NCBI RefSeq assembly: GCF_051020765.1
Contig: NC_134932.1
Location: 2,666,001-2,730,000 of the forward strand
Source of the DNA: Lasioglossum baleicum
Lineage: Eukaryota; Arthropoda; Insecta; Hymenoptera; Halictidae
Direction of reading: 5' to 3'
DNA length: 64,000 nt
Part shown: in pieces, positions 42,006 to 52,779 of the stretch
Layout of the letters: each line of letters opens with the position of its first letter
Position numbering within the stretch: position 1 is the first letter of the stretch
Position numbers and translations under genes: made by a program
Notes under the pieces: generated by a model
Seen by the model: the letters and a program-made list of their open reading frames with translations, nothing else
Told to the model about the DNA's origin: nothing
The model's database searches: none

Positions 42006-42693
42006 TGGTGTTCCGAGCGTCTCCGCTTGCGGCTTTCCGCCAATCGGCGGCCGGAGATAGGTATCGGGCTCCTCGCCGATTTCGGTAGTTCCTGAAAACT
42101 CTTGTCGCGCCCCGCGGCGCGACATTCAAATGCGATAACTCTATTCTTTGGGTGTTCGGATGTCCCAGGGAGAGCGCTCGTAATTGCCGTTTCGCTATTA
42201 TACCGCTTTTCAGTGACCCGGTCTTTCGTATAAGGTTCGGAGTGACGTAGGCTGAATCTGCCACGTCACAACTCCCCCCCCCCGAAAGAGACCGGGGCAC
42301 CGGTGGCAGTTACCAGCCAGGCTTGTTCGCGAGTTCGGGGACGAACGCTCTTCCTCGGATCCTCCATAACGCAGTTACGGACAATGTAGAGACATACACG
42401 ATTTTTCCCATCACCAATCCAGACGAATATATCCTTTAAATCGTTGTTTTCCTTGATGTGGGCGGAGCCTGATGATACGACCGGTACCTATGGGAGAAAC
42501 CGGATTCCCTAAGGTTGGGTTCCGCTGAACCCGGGGAAACGTAGGGATCAGGGTTAAATTAAGAAACCACAGTTGAGGGCGATAATCTTTTATTCGCGCC
42601 CCTCGAGCGCTTCTAATACTGGTGTCCCTCCCACCCTCCGGAAAACGAGTTCTATAAAAATAAACGATATTGCTGTCGAAGGGTGGAGGGACC
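42006..42693 (-). repeat. Copy of the tail of element D: LTR start, PPT and 3' UTR, reverse
   Basis: 42006-42270 is the first 265 bp of the TGTGACG LTR in reverse. It is followed by a C10 run (the PPT in reverse) and about 410 bp of 3' UTR that ends abruptly at GGAGGGACC. It appears identical to 52515-53204 except that the C-run is 12 there. At 53204 the sequence continues into element D, whereas here it switches to unrelated sequence at 42694. Confidence 0.85.
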
Positions 42694-44027
42694 TTGATTC
42701 AACCTAATCAAGCAATATCGATCACGCTTCCTTCGCAGTCTGATTATTTTTTTTTTGTTACATTGCAATATTTTCTGATTATACTCTGCATATTTATTGT
42801 GTTTATATAATTGTGTTTGGACCTCGTTATTGGCGGAGGGGTAACGCTTGACTTCGAGGGAGAGGGACACACCACCGAGTGTGACCCGCCCGAGAATCGA
42901 GAGTTTCGCCCCGTAATCCCCAATACGAGGGACAATTTATAAATTGTTTATTGTGGGTAATACCGCTACGGGATTAGGATTGCCCCTAGAGGTGGTCCAC
43001 CCGTAGAGGGCCACAATACCATAATACATTTTTTTTTATATATGGTTCCCCTCTTGTATACCATTCCACTTCCCTCAATAATCACCAACTCTTAATATTT
43101 AAACATTGAACTTATTGTCATAATTTATGCAAATTGTTTCTTTTTTTTCTCGGAATGGCACACGGTTGTTTAATTGCAATTATTGGGAATTGATAATAGA
43201 GAGAAAACTCTCGGTCGCGGGGAAGGTACCGCATATAGCGTAATCCACCCGCGGCTGCGATATTCTCGCATAATTTCACCTCGTTGTTATATTTTGATTA
43301 TGTTCATGCTGTTTCCCAAAAATTAATCCCACATGCAAACTGTTTTTTTTATAAAATTTTTTTTTGTGTTATACATGTGGTGGAGGAAGTTGGTTTGTTG
43401 TCTGTATATCGTCCGTAGTCTAGACGAATATAACCCATTTGCGATTGAACTCTAGAGAGTTTAACAAGTAATTAAAATTTTCGGACCCCTTTTATGAAAT
43501 ATTTTGGTGAAACGACTAGCGCTAGTCGGAAATAAAGAGATTTGCAGGATCCTAGTAGTAGATACTTTGCGAGTTTCGTTTTTCGGAAATTACCGAACAA
43601 TTTGCGGAAAAATATCGGTCACCTCTTGGCCAGTTTCTTGTCGAAATTTGGCGAACAATTTGCGAAAATCTACCGGTAGTATCTTGGCGACCGCGCAGTA
43701 ATACTGTCGACGGGCAGGTGCGTGGGAAATTGACGAAAAGGGTCCGATTTAGTGTTTTGATTGGGTTGTTGTTTTCCCCTTTTTGGCGCGATAGAGAGAA
43801 CGAGAAAGGGCTGGGGGAAAGGCAGTAGGTAGAGGTAAAGTCGGAATTCGTGACGGTAAAAGGAAAATTCGCGTCGTAATAATTACGAGAAAAATTAGCG
43901 ATACGAAAAAGAAAACGCACCCTCTCTGTCTAAAACGTGATATATCGGGAATAATTCCATTTCGGGTCATACGGCCGCGGTTACAGAAACTCTGTTTCGA
44001 ATTGGGTGTCGAGGTTCACGAATCAAA
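42694..44027 (+). other. Probable leader of element C, no gene
   Basis: This 1.33-kb stretch precedes gag. No LTR end or clear primer site is found where one would be expected. Two ~60-bp repeats (GAACAATTTGCG...) lie at about 43583-43706, and TGGCGACCGCGCAG near 43691 resembles the start of a tRNA-Arg-type primer site, but no LTR ends there. The left part (42694-43500) is AT-rich and of unknown origin. Confidence 0.45.
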
Positions 44028-45449
44028 ATGAGAAGTTCGTTAAATTTACCGAAAAAGGAACATGGGGACGACGGCGGAGAATCGGACTACGGGGACGCGT
44101 TAGACCATATAACGGCCTTACGCATTAGTCAGAAAGAGGAAAATGAAGGCGGCGGCAGATCACCGCCCCGCGAATTTAGTTTGAGAGTCCCGCAGGATCA
44201 AAGGTGGAGACCTTGGTCTCCCGAACGACGCCGTAGTCCGGTACCAAGAATGCCGAGCACGAACCCCGAATCCCGTGCGAATCCCGAATCACGCGACGAC
44301 CCCGACGCGGAAGTGCCACGCGGAGCGAGACCCCGAGAGTTAAATTATAGAGGAACCCCCATCGCCGAAATAATTAGGCGATGGAGGCTAAAATTCTCCG
44401 GTGAAGAGGGAGAGGACCCAGAAGAATTTCTAGAGGACCTCGAACACCAGAAACGGTATCACGGCATCGACGATATAGAATTGATCGACTGCGTAGCAGT
44501 TTGTTTCGGGGGAACAGCAAAGCGTTGGCACAAACGCAAGGGAAGTCGTTGTAGGAGTTGGGCGGAATTCGCGACCGCGTTTCGACAATTTTTCGGGGAC
44601 CCCGAATACCAATTCAACCTGGAACGGAACATTAGAGAACGATTCCAGGATGAGACAGAGCCCGTCCGCGAGTACATAATGGCCATGACCACGATGTTCG
44701 ATAAATTACAGCCGCGGTGGTCAGAGGAGAGAATGGCAAGGATATTGTATGAAGGCGCGAAATTATCGTTACGACAAACGATAGCAAGAGAGTCGTTAAG
44801 CACGGTCGATGACGCGTCAGATAGGTTAGTGGAGGCGGACCGGGTCGAAGAGCGTAGAAAACGGGGGAATCCCAAACCATCGGAAATGGTGCACCCCGGG
44901 TTAGCATTCGATTCCAGTAGACATTCACGCGTAAAAGCACCCGGAAGGGGTAAGTCTGTCACTTTTGGGTACGCGAACGCGGTATCCTCCGCTAGCGGGG
45001 GAGAAAGTGACGAGTCGGGCGGTCGACTCTCCCGATCCTTCCGTAGAGAATCTCGAACCGGATCAGCACTTCGCAAACCTCGGGAGTCGGGGGCAGGTAA
45101 ACAACTGTCGTCGACGCCGGGGGGACGTGACAGATACCGACCCGGGAACAGATCAGGGAGCTCATCCCGCGAACCCCCAGCTCGTACACCGAAGGAGACT
45201 GCAGCCGTGGCGGTGCAACAATGGCCGCGATGCGATAAACCGCGTGCTACCGGGAAGTACCAGCATCAATGTTGGAATTGCCGTAAGACTGGTCACCTGT
45301 CTCGAGACTGCCGTGAAGAACCGCAACTGCACTGCTACGGATGCGGAGCGGAGGGGGTTACGATAAATCGCTGCCGAAGGTGCAGTAAACGGTCGGGAAA
45401 CGAGGGGGGAAGTCGATCGAGGGGTCAGGAGAGACTTCACCCGAATTAA
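44028..45449 (+). CDS. gag: Gag of Gypsy element C
   Basis: 473 residues from the ATG MRSSLNLPKK. The acidic N-terminus is followed by an Arg/Pro-rich region, then the Gag capsid part (RRWRLKFSGEEGEDPEEFLE, FGGTAKRWHKRK, FRQFFGDPEYQFNLERNIRE). An Arg/Ser-rich linker precedes the zinc part: CCHC CWNCRKTGHLSRDC, then a four-Cys cluster CYGCGAEGVTINRCRRC. The frame is intact. It overlaps pol in the -1 frame. Gag packages the RNA and builds the particle. Confidence 0.92.
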   Translation: MRSSLNLPKKEHGDDGGESDYGDALDHITALRISQKEENEGGGRSPPREFSLRVPQDQRWRPWSPERRRSPVPRMPSTNPESRANPESRDDPDAEVPRGARPRELNYRGTPIAEIIRRWRLKFSGEEGEDPEEFLEDLEHQKRYHGIDDIELIDCVAVCFGGTAKRWHKRKGSRCRSWAEFATAFRQFFGDPEYQFNLERNIRERFQDETEPVREYIMAMTTMFDKLQPRWSEERMARILYEGAKLSLRQTIARESLSTVDDASDRLVEADRVEERRKRGNPKPSEMVHPGLAFDSSRHSRVKAPGRGKSVTFGYANAVSSASGGESDESGGRLSRSFRRESRTGSALRKPRESGAGKQLSSTPGGRDRYRPGNRSGSSSREPPARTPKETAAVAVQQWPRCDKPRATGKYQHQCWNCRKTGHLSRDCREEPQLHCYGCGAEGVTINRCRRCSKRSGNEGGSRSRGQERLHPN

Positions 45450-48400
45450 TATCGGCCCGTGTAATTGTAAATGGGGAGGAATACCGACCCCCTCTACTGA
45501 CCGTCGACGCGTACATCGCCAATTTCGCGACCCGCGCTTTAATAGACTCGGGCTCATCGCTGAACTTTGTGAGCCGAGAAACCCTCGAGAACGTCGAGGA
45601 TAGAATTACCGAAATTAGAACGACAGATAAACCTTGCTATTTCCTCCTCGCCACTGGTGCAGTAGATCGAGCAACCGAAGAGGCACGTTTTTCGTTAAGA
45701 ATAGGCAGAGAGAAACGCGAAACGTTTGCGCGAGTCCTAGACAATCTGGTGACACCCCTGCTATTAGGAACCGACGCAATCGCGAAGTTCGGCATAGTAG
45801 CCGAATACCACAATTCGGTGTGGTATTTTGCGAAACGGCCAAATGAGAAATTCCGTTTCGAGAATACTAACCCCGACACCGTATGTTGTGGTCTGCAAAC
45901 GATTGAGGAAGCCGAAAAACGGCAATTAAAAGAGTTTCTCGAGACCACGTTACCGGAATTTAACGATATGACCGGAATGACGAACTTGACTAGCCACAGA
46001 ATCGATGTGGGCGACCATCCCCCGATTAAACAGCGATACTATGCCGTCTCCCCGAAAGTACAGGAGGCCATATATAAGGAAGTAGATAAGCTACTGGCCG
46101 ACGGAATAATAGAGCCATCGCAAAGTGGTTGGTCAAGTCCGATCGTGATGGTTAAGAAACCCAACGGTAAATACCGTTTTTGTCTCGATTTCCGAAAAGT
46201 TAACGAGGTCTCGAAGAAGGATGCGTATCCGTTACCACTCATGACGCAAATCCTAGACAAGTTACGGGCCGCGAAATATATCTCGACCATCGACCTCAGT
46301 CAAGCGTACTTCCAAATTCCGTTAGAGGAAGGAAGCCGCGAAATAACAGCTTTTACGGTACCGGGAAAAGGTCTTTTCCATTTCCGCCGCATGCCGTATG
46401 GTCTGACAGGAGCACCCGCAACCTTTCAGCGATTATTGGACCGGTTGATAGGCCCAGAAATGGAGCCTCACGCGTTTTCGTATTTGGACGATATAATTAT
46501 CGTCACTAAAACATTCAAAGAACATCTCGAATGGCTCAAGCGCGTATTAGATAGGATCAAAGAAGCCGGTCTAATGATAAATCCTGATAAGTGCGAGTTC
46601 TGCTGTCAAGAAGTTCGGTATTTGGGTTTCGTGGTGAGCCGAGAGGGATTAAAAGTGGACGCGGAGAAAATCCAACCCGTTTTATCGTATCCTCCGCCGA
46701 AAACGGTAAAGCAGGTGCGGCGTTTTCTCGGGATGGCCTCCTGGTACAGGAGATTCATCCCGGGATTCGCCACACTTGCCGAACCACTGAACCGTCTATT
46801 ACGTAAAGATCGCGAATGGGAGTGGAAGGACGCCCAACAAAGCGCCTTCGAATCCTTAAGGGACGCGATCGCTTCGGCACCTACCCTCTCGTGCCCAAAT
46901 TTCGAAATCCCATTTACCCTGCAGACGGATGCGAGCACGGTAGGTTTAGGCGCGGTATTAACGCAAGAGGTCGATGAGTTCGAACGCGTAATAGCATTCG
47001 CGAGCAGATCACTCACATTACCGGAGCGAAAATATTCCGCTACAGAGCTCGAATGTCTCGCGATTGTCTGGGCAGTACAAAAATTTCGACCATATTTAGA
47101 AGGGTACGCATTTACGGTAATTACGGACCACAACAGTTTACGGTGGCTTAGAACTCTGAAAAACCCCACGGGTCGGTTAGCGCGATGGGCCCTGCAACTG
47201 CAGGAATACGATTTCCAAGTAGTATATCGGCAGGGAGCCCTTAATAAAGTGCCAGATGCACTTTCGTGTATTTACGAGGGGGAGGGGGATACCGAAAGGG
47301 AAACTCATATCGTGGCCGCGGTTCGCCCAAAGTGGTACGAGGGAAAATTTGCGGAAGTCGAGAAAAATCCCGAGAAATTTCCGGACTGGGCAATTCGAGG
47401 CGGGGAGCTGTTTTGTCGAAGAACAGATCCGTTGATCGCGGAAACGCTGGGTTCCGACGGGAACGAGTGGAAACTCGTAATCCCAGAGGAACGGAGAACC
47501 GAGATCCTGCAGGAGGCGCACGACAACCCGCAGGCAGGGCATTTAGGGGTCGAAAAGACCTATCATCCTATCGCCACCCGCTACTACTGGCCAGGCATGT
47601 ATAGAACGGCAGTAGAATACGTAAGACGCTGTAATACCTGTCAGCTCACGAAGGTGGAACAAACACTCCCACCGGGGTTGATGGGTCGGCGCAGAGTCGA
47701 CATGCCCTGGACAGTAGTAGCTGCCGACATTATGGGTCCGTTCCCTCCGAGCAGGTCCGGCAATTCGTACCTTCTCGTTATACAGGATCTGTTCACAAAA
47801 TGGATAGAGTGCACCCCGCTTCGACGTGCAACCGGTCCGAAAATAGCGGACGCCCTAGAAGGGTTAATTTTTTCGCGATGGGGGACCCCGGATGTCTTGT
47901 TGACGGACAACGGTACCGAGTTCGCGAACAGGACTCTGAGGGAACTTGCCGACGAATACGGCATTCGATTAAGTACCACCCCCCCGTACCACCCGCAAGC
48001 AAACCCAGTAGAGCGAGTGAATCGGATCCTGAAGACGATGATCGTCGCTTATATAGAGAGGGACCACCGCGATTGGGACTTGAATTTACCTCAGTTTCGT
48101 TTTGCGTATAATACCGCGCACCATTCCGTTCTACAAGCCTCCCCAGCGTTTCTCAACTTCGGGCGAGAGCCGCGACCGGCAAAATGTGCGAGGGCTAACG
48201 TCGAGCCTCCGATCGACCTCGAGGTGACATCCAATGACACCTGGAAGAAACGAGTGTCGCAATTACCGACGCTGCGGCATTGGATGTTAGAAAACCTCGA
48301 GGACGCATATCGGAAACAATCGCACCATTATAATTTGCGACGGAGAAACCGAGAATTTAACGTAGGGGACAGGGTTATGAAACGGCAGCGAATACTTTCG

Positions 48401-48583
48401 TCGGCCGCTAACCATTTTGCGGCGAAACTATCACCGAAATTTACTGGTCCGGTAATAATAACGAAAAAACTGTCACCGGGAGTCTATAACTTGGCCACCG
48501 AGGAGGGAAATAACCTCGGCAAGGCACATATATCGGACCTCAAACCATACTTCCCCACTCAAACACCCACAAACAAAGATTAA
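45389..48583 (+). CDS. pol: Pol of Gypsy element C (PR-RT-RNase H-IN)
   Basis: Expressed by -1 frameshifting from gag; there is no ATG before the protease. Protease: ALIDSGSSLNFV, catalytic Asp codon at 45545. RT: YRFCLDFRKVNEVSKKDAYP and SYLDDIIIV (YLDD at about 46481). RNase H: LQTDASTVGLGAVL and ITDHNSLRWL. Integrase: zinc domain (HDNPQAGHLGVEKTY, RRCNTCQLTK) and catalytic Asp/Asp/Glu codons at 47726, 47906 and 48011 (D-59-D-34-E). No stop or frameshift interrupts it and all catalytic residues are present. The C-terminus lacks the long extension seen in element A; ORF3 follows 48 nt later in the same frame. Confidence 0.95.
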   Translation, partial: TVGKRGGKSIEGSGETSPELISARVIVNGEEYRPPLLTVDAYIANFATRALIDSGSSLNFVSRETLENVEDRITEIRTTDKPCYFLLATGAVDRATEEARFSLRIGREKRETFARVLDNLVTPLLLGTDAIAKFGIVAEYHNSVWYFAKRPNEKFRFENTNPDTVCCGLQTIEEAEKRQLKEFLETTLPEFNDMTGMTNLTSHRIDVGDHPPIKQRYYAVSPKVQEAIYKEVDKLLADGIIEPSQSGWSSPIVMVKKPNGKYRFCLDFRKVNEVSKKDAYPLPLMTQILDKLRAAKYISTIDLSQAYFQIPLEEGSREITAFTVPGKGLFHFRRMPYGLTGAPATFQRLLDRLIGPEMEPHAFSYLDDIIIVTKTFKEHLEWLKRVLDRIKEAGLMINPDKCEFCCQEVRYLGFVVSREGLKVDAEKIQPVLSYPPPKTVKQVRRFLGMASWYRRFIPGFATLAEPLNRLLRKDREWEWKDAQQSAFESLRDAIASAPTLSCPNFEIPFTLQTDASTVGLGAVLTQEVDEFERVIAFASRSLTLPERKYSATELECLAIVWAVQKFRPYLEGYAFTVITDHNSLRWLRTLKNPTGRLARWALQLQEYDFQVVYRQGALNKVPDALSCIYEGEGDTERETHIVAAVRPKWYEGKFAEVEKNPEKFPDWAIRGGELFCRRTDPLIAETLGSDGNEWKLVIPEERRTEILQEAHDNPQAGHLGVEKTYHPIATRYYWPGMYRTAVEYVRRCNTCQLTKVEQTLPPGLMGRRRVDMPWTVVAADIMGPFPPSRSGNSYLLVIQDLFTKWIECTPLRRATGPKIADALEGLIFSRWGTPDVLLTDNGTEFANRTLRELADEYGIRLSTTPPYHPQANPVERVNRILKTMIVAYIERDHRDWDLNLPQFRFAYNTAHHSVLQASPAFLNFGREPRPAKCARANVEPPIDLEVTSNDTWKKRVSQLPTLRHWMLENLEDAYRKQSHHYNLRRRNREFNVGDRVMKRQRILSSAANHFAAKLSPKFTGPVIITKKLSPGVYNLATEEGNNLGKAHISDLKPYFPTQTPTNKD
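45395..45401 (+). promoter_or_regulatory. -1 frameshift heptamer G GGA AAC in element C
   Basis: GGGAAAC reads G GGA AAC in the gag frame and lies in the gag-pol overlap (pol frame open from 45389, gag stop ending at 45449). Pol is in the -1 frame. The same heptamer is kept in element D (reverse, 62634-62640) and in element A (3761-3767). Confidence 0.82.
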
Positions 48584-48631
48584 CACCATAGCCTCTCTTT
48601 TCTCACCAGACTACCGAAGCCAAAAACAAAA

Positions 48632-49708
48632 ATGGACTCAGCCAAGGCCGCAATGGAGGCTATCGAAGATCGTTTACGAAGGCTACACCCACTACCGAGG
48701 GGTATCCGTGCGGCAACAGCTTCAATAACTTGCCGGCCGCACGGACCCCCAGAGGTAGCACCGGAAGAGCTAGCGGACGGGCTAGGAGCGAGTTTGCCGT
48801 GGGAGGATTTACAGAGGTCACCCTCCCCTCCAACGACAGTCGTCGCCAGGGCCACCCTCCAACTGGGGCCAATAGCGGAGGAGCCGGAACCGGAATTCAA
48901 AACACCGGAAGAAGAGAAGCAAACGGAGCACAAGGCCGACCCCACCGCCGAGGCGGAAAAGGAGAAGGAGAGTATACCGGACCCGGAAGCGAATCCAGGG
49001 CCGGCCAAACCAAAAAAAATACCGGCAAGACCTCTGAACACCATGGAGAGCCTCCTCATCCAGTTGCTCCGTGAAGACACACAAGCGTGGGCCGGAATAG
49101 GGCGAGGGAACCTACCATCACAGAGGGGGCGGGAATCAACCCCGAAACCGGGCCCGGAAACGGCGCCGGTAAAAGTAACGCAGGAGTTGCCGAGCCCGAT
49201 CAAGGAGCCGGTACAAAAGGAAGGAACGGGGAAACAGCAAATGCCCCTTGAAGCGTTGGAAGACCGTATGCAGCGAATACGCAAGGAACACCGCAAAACG
49301 GCAGAGGCAATGGAGAGAGGAATACAGAGGGCTCTCTCCAGTGACATAGCGAACCAGCCGGTACGGAGGGCGGGCCTGAATATTCAGGCCCAGAACATAA
49401 ACGGCACCACGGTGTCGATCTGCCAACGGACAACGAAAGGGGCGCCTAGCAGCTTACCGGTCCCGAGCCAGCGGGGAGCGACTACCGCACGCCCGCAACA
49501 GCAAAGGGGAACCGCTAGGAGACGCGGGAAGGCGGGACGACGGGGCTCAGAGGTCGAGGAGGGATGCTGGCGGTGCCGAGTTGTGGGACACTGCCACTCG
49601 GAGTGCCTGGCACCGCAGAAATGGCCATACTGTTATAGGTGCGGGCGGCCCTTCTATACAGTCGATACATGCCCCGAGTGCAGTGGCACGCGGTACGGGC
49701 GGTATTAG
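48632..49708 (+). CDS. ORF3 of element C: zinc-knuckle protein in the env position
   Basis: 358 residues from ATG. The N-terminus is EDRLRRLHPLPRGIRAAT; the middle is Pro/Glu-rich. A predicted helix (EALEDRMQRIRKEHRKTAEA) precedes GTTVSI, and a very basic stretch (RGTARRRGKAGRRGSE) leads into CWRCRVVGHCHSEC (CCHC) and CYRCGRPFYTVDTCPEC (four Cys). The layout of this pair copies the zinc part of Gag of the same element, with the same C-x2-C-x9-C-x2-C second cluster. There is no signal peptide or membrane segment, so it is not an envelope protein. It is kept, diverged, in element D. It may be a nucleic-acid chaperone or packaging factor; this is inferred. Confidence 0.85.
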   Translation: MDSAKAAMEAIEDRLRRLHPLPRGIRAATASITCRPHGPPEVAPEELADGLGASLPWEDLQRSPSPPTTVVARATLQLGPIAEEPEPEFKTPEEEKQTEHKADPTAEAEKEKESIPDPEANPGPAKPKKIPARPLNTMESLLIQLLREDTQAWAGIGRGNLPSQRGRESTPKPGPETAPVKVTQELPSPIKEPVQKEGTGKQQMPLEALEDRMQRIRKEHRKTAEAMERGIQRALSSDIANQPVRRAGLNIQAQNINGTTVSICQRTTKGAPSSLPVPSQRGATTARPQQQRGTARRRGKAGRRGSEVEEGCWRCRVVGHCHSECLAPQKWPYCYRCGRPFYTVDTCPECSGTRYGRY

Positions 49709-50261
49709 GGGGCCGACCCACCACAGGGGTATCGGCCAGACACCGCCAGCGGCCTCAGTCAAGGTTTATACCGTATTTATTTTTCGTCTTTTGTAAGAAT
49801 CAAGAGGTAAAAGACTGATTATTTTGTTTACCGGTCCCTCCCCCCTTCGATAGCAATATCGTTCATTTTGTTCCAAGACTGAAGTTTCGGAGGGTGGGAG
49901 GGACACCAGTATTAATAAGCGCTAGAGGGGCGCAAATAAATGATTGTCGCCCTCAACTGTGGTTTCATTATTTAACCCTGATCCCTACGTTCCTCAGGGT
50001 TCAGCGGAACCCAACTTTAGCGAATCCGGTTTTCTCCCTTAGGTACCGGTCGTGTCATCAGGCTCCGCCCACATCAGGGAAAAACAACGATTTTAAGGAT
50101 ATATTCGTCTGGATTGGTGATGGGAAAAATCGTGTATGTCTCTGCAGTGTCCGTCCCTATGTAAAGGAAGATCCGAGGAAGAGCGTTCGTCCCCGAACTC
50201 GCGAACAAGCCTGGCTGGTAACTGCCACCGGTGCCCCGGTCTCTTTCGGGGGGGGAGGAGT
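49709..50261 (+). other. 3' UTR and polypurine tract of element C
   Basis: About 550 bp without a gene, ending in GGGGGGGGAGGAG (50248-50260) one base before the 3' LTR, a good polypurine tract. The region is present in reverse as the tail of element D (52780-53347) with several percent divergence. Confidence 0.85.
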
Positions 50262-51880
50262 TGTGACGTGGCAGATTCCGCCTACGTCACTCCGAACTTA
50301 AGCGAAAGACCGGGTCACTGGAAAGCGGCATAATAACGAAACGGTTATAACGAGCGCTCTCCCTGGGACATCCGAACGCCCAAAAGAATAGAATTATCGC
50401 ATTTGAATGTCGCGCCGCCGGGCGCGACAAGAGTTTTCAGAAACCACCGAAATCGGCGAGGAGCCCGATACCTGTCTCCGGCCGCCGATTGGCGGAAGGC
50501 CGCAAGCGGAGACGCTCGGAACACCAATCACAGGGCGCCGCTGGCGAGGAAGACGGCGAGGATTGGACCGAGCCCGGATCTGTCAACCCGGAGAAAGCGA
50601 CGAGGCTGTTAAACATAAGGACGATCAGCAGTCCACCCTCGTCGACGTCTCATCCGGAAAATGCCATGAGAGCTACACCGGAACGGCTCGGATCCATGGA
50701 TGCCGACTTACCGCCTTATATCGGCCGGGCTTCGGAAAATAGAAAATACCGAAGGCCCGGGCCGACATGTCATCGAGTCGTCCCTGCGCCCAGAAACAAC
50801 GTGATTGGCCCGAGCGTCGCCGAAGACGAGAGTGGGGGGAAAACTCGCTTCCGCGTTCCGAACCATCTCGAACTGGGCCACTGGGTCGAAAGACTGTTTA
50901 CCGACCAGACGTGCGAACCCTTAGACCGCGAGTTAAGAAAGTATTTTGCGACAGCCGCCATTACAGCGTCATTGGTAAGTGCCGGTCAGGCTTCATTTCG
51001 ATATAATTTTGTGACCAGTTCGTGTTGGTTCGGGGACGTTATTTGAGTTCGCGAAAGTTCGTACCGCGGTGTACCGCGTGTTTCCCCGCGTTTACCGTTG
51101 ACCAGGAGTCGCTCTCCTGAGAGGCTCGCGAGGCCGCGGATCGTGTGTCGCCGAATCCTCGTGCACGAGCTATTCGGGACCCACGATATTCGCCCGGTAA
51201 TTCTTCGGGTTACCCTCGGATTGTTCCTCGGGAGGATAATGCGCCGTATTCGTTTCGTGTCGTTCACCGTTCGCACGTTTCGCCCAGTCTCGAATTAGGA
51301 ACGCGTACGTCACCGGAGCTCGGTCGAATTCGTGCCCTCGTGGCTTGTAAATTCACGCGAAGTCCTGTGACGACCGAGCTCGACGCGATAGAAGTTATTC
51401 CGCGCGATCGGCCGAACAGCCGCCGTCACTTTCGTGTTCGCGCCGGCAAAGGTATTGACTACCGCCGGCAACGGCCGGCGGATTGTATGACCATCTCGTT
51501 TTAATAAACGACTATATTTTGCCCGAGATCTACAGAGTAGCTTCATTTACCGTGAGAAACGTTCTCGTCGCGGGGAATGCCCCGTTCCTTTCCTCACGTG
51601 GTTCCCTGGACCCATTCGCGGCCGTCACCGGCCTAAACGATGTTCGCAGATTCGACGTCGTTTTGAGAACCGATCGAATCGTTCGAGAGTTTCGCGTGGT
51701 ACGGTATAGTACCTGGCGCCCGTTCACTTCGTGTCCAAATTTGTCGTTCCGTTCGAATCTGCGAAGATCTTTTGTCTCGAGAGGACCACGTGTCGCGCGA
51801 CCGAGCGTGGCCCGGTCGCAAGGCCATAATTTCTCGAAGGCGGTTATCTCTCGGTTCGCCGGGAAATAAACGCCGTGACA
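50262..51880 (+). repeat. 3' LTR of element C (1619 bp)
   Basis: It follows the polypurine tract and ends in CCGTGACA. ATGT follows (51881-51884), matching the ATGT before the LTR at 39753. The two LTRs appear identical, which suggests recent insertion or recent duplication. Confidence 0.92.
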
Positions 51881-52514
51881 ATGTATAACACCGTTTGGTC
51901 AACACAGTTTGTATAATTTTATGCCGTATTTATGGCGTTTCCCTTTAACATACTGGCGGAAACGTAGCCGTCCACGCCATAAAATCATACTTTCGTCTAT
52001 TACGACAATTTTTCCTGGTTTTACCGTATTTATGAATGTCGTAATTATTTCTAACATTATATTCCTAATTTTATTAAACGGATCCTCGGTTCTACAGGTG
52101 GTATTATCTGAGAAATGTAAGCATTTCAAAATAGCTAAAAAACGATCGCGATTCATAGTATTTTTTATGCGTTTGTTTCCATACATATTATTTTTAGACC
52201 AATACAATCTAATGTCTGGCATTTAAACTATTCCCATAATTAATAATATACCTATAAAATCTTTTATCTCGCGTATTGTAACAGGTTCCCACTATTGCTC
52301 ATGTTTCCTTCTTCTTGCATTGAAGCCACATTGTGTGGCATATTTATTTGTTTCGTCAACGATCACTTGCAGTATACTGTCGGTCACAAATAATCTGTAT
52401 AGACTGAAAGGGTCATCGCAATTAACATCTATCAGAAGCTCCGCGTCCCGCGTATGTTCATGTCTTATCGTGCTTTCCTCTATTTCTGTTTGTTCACTGG
52501 GTTCCCATTCTTCC
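51881..52514 (-). pseudogene. piggyBac transposase, N-terminal half, copy 2
   Basis: Same sequence as 41372-42005. It has the same junctions: the LTR of the TGTGACG family on the left, and the reverse LTR fragment on the right. The C-terminal half is absent here; element C lies on that side. Confidence 0.88.
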
Positions 52515-52779
52515 TGGTGTTCCGAGCGTCTCCGCTTGCGGCTTTCCGCCAATCGGCGGCCGGAGATAGGTATCGGGCTCCTCGCCGATTTCGGTAGTTC
52601 CTGAAAACTCTTGTCGCGCCCCGCGGCGCGACATTCAAATGCGATAACTCTATTCTTTGGGTGTTCGGATGTCCCAGGGAGAGCGCTCGTAATTGCCGTT
52701 TCGCTATTATACCGCTTTTCAGTGACCCGGTCTTTCGTATAAGGTTCGGAGTGACGTAGGCTGAATCTGCCACGTCACA
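52515..52779 (-). repeat. Truncated 3' LTR of element D
   Basis: The first 265 bp of the TGTGACG LTR in reverse, about 6 percent different from 50262-50526. It is cut at CGGAACACCA and joined to the piggyBac coding sequence. Confidence 0.88.

Noticed and set aside
43680..43710. TGGCGACCGCGCAG as the primer binding site of element C
   Set aside because: Only about nine bases fit a tRNA-Arg-type site, it lies in a local direct repeat, and no LTR terminus precedes it.
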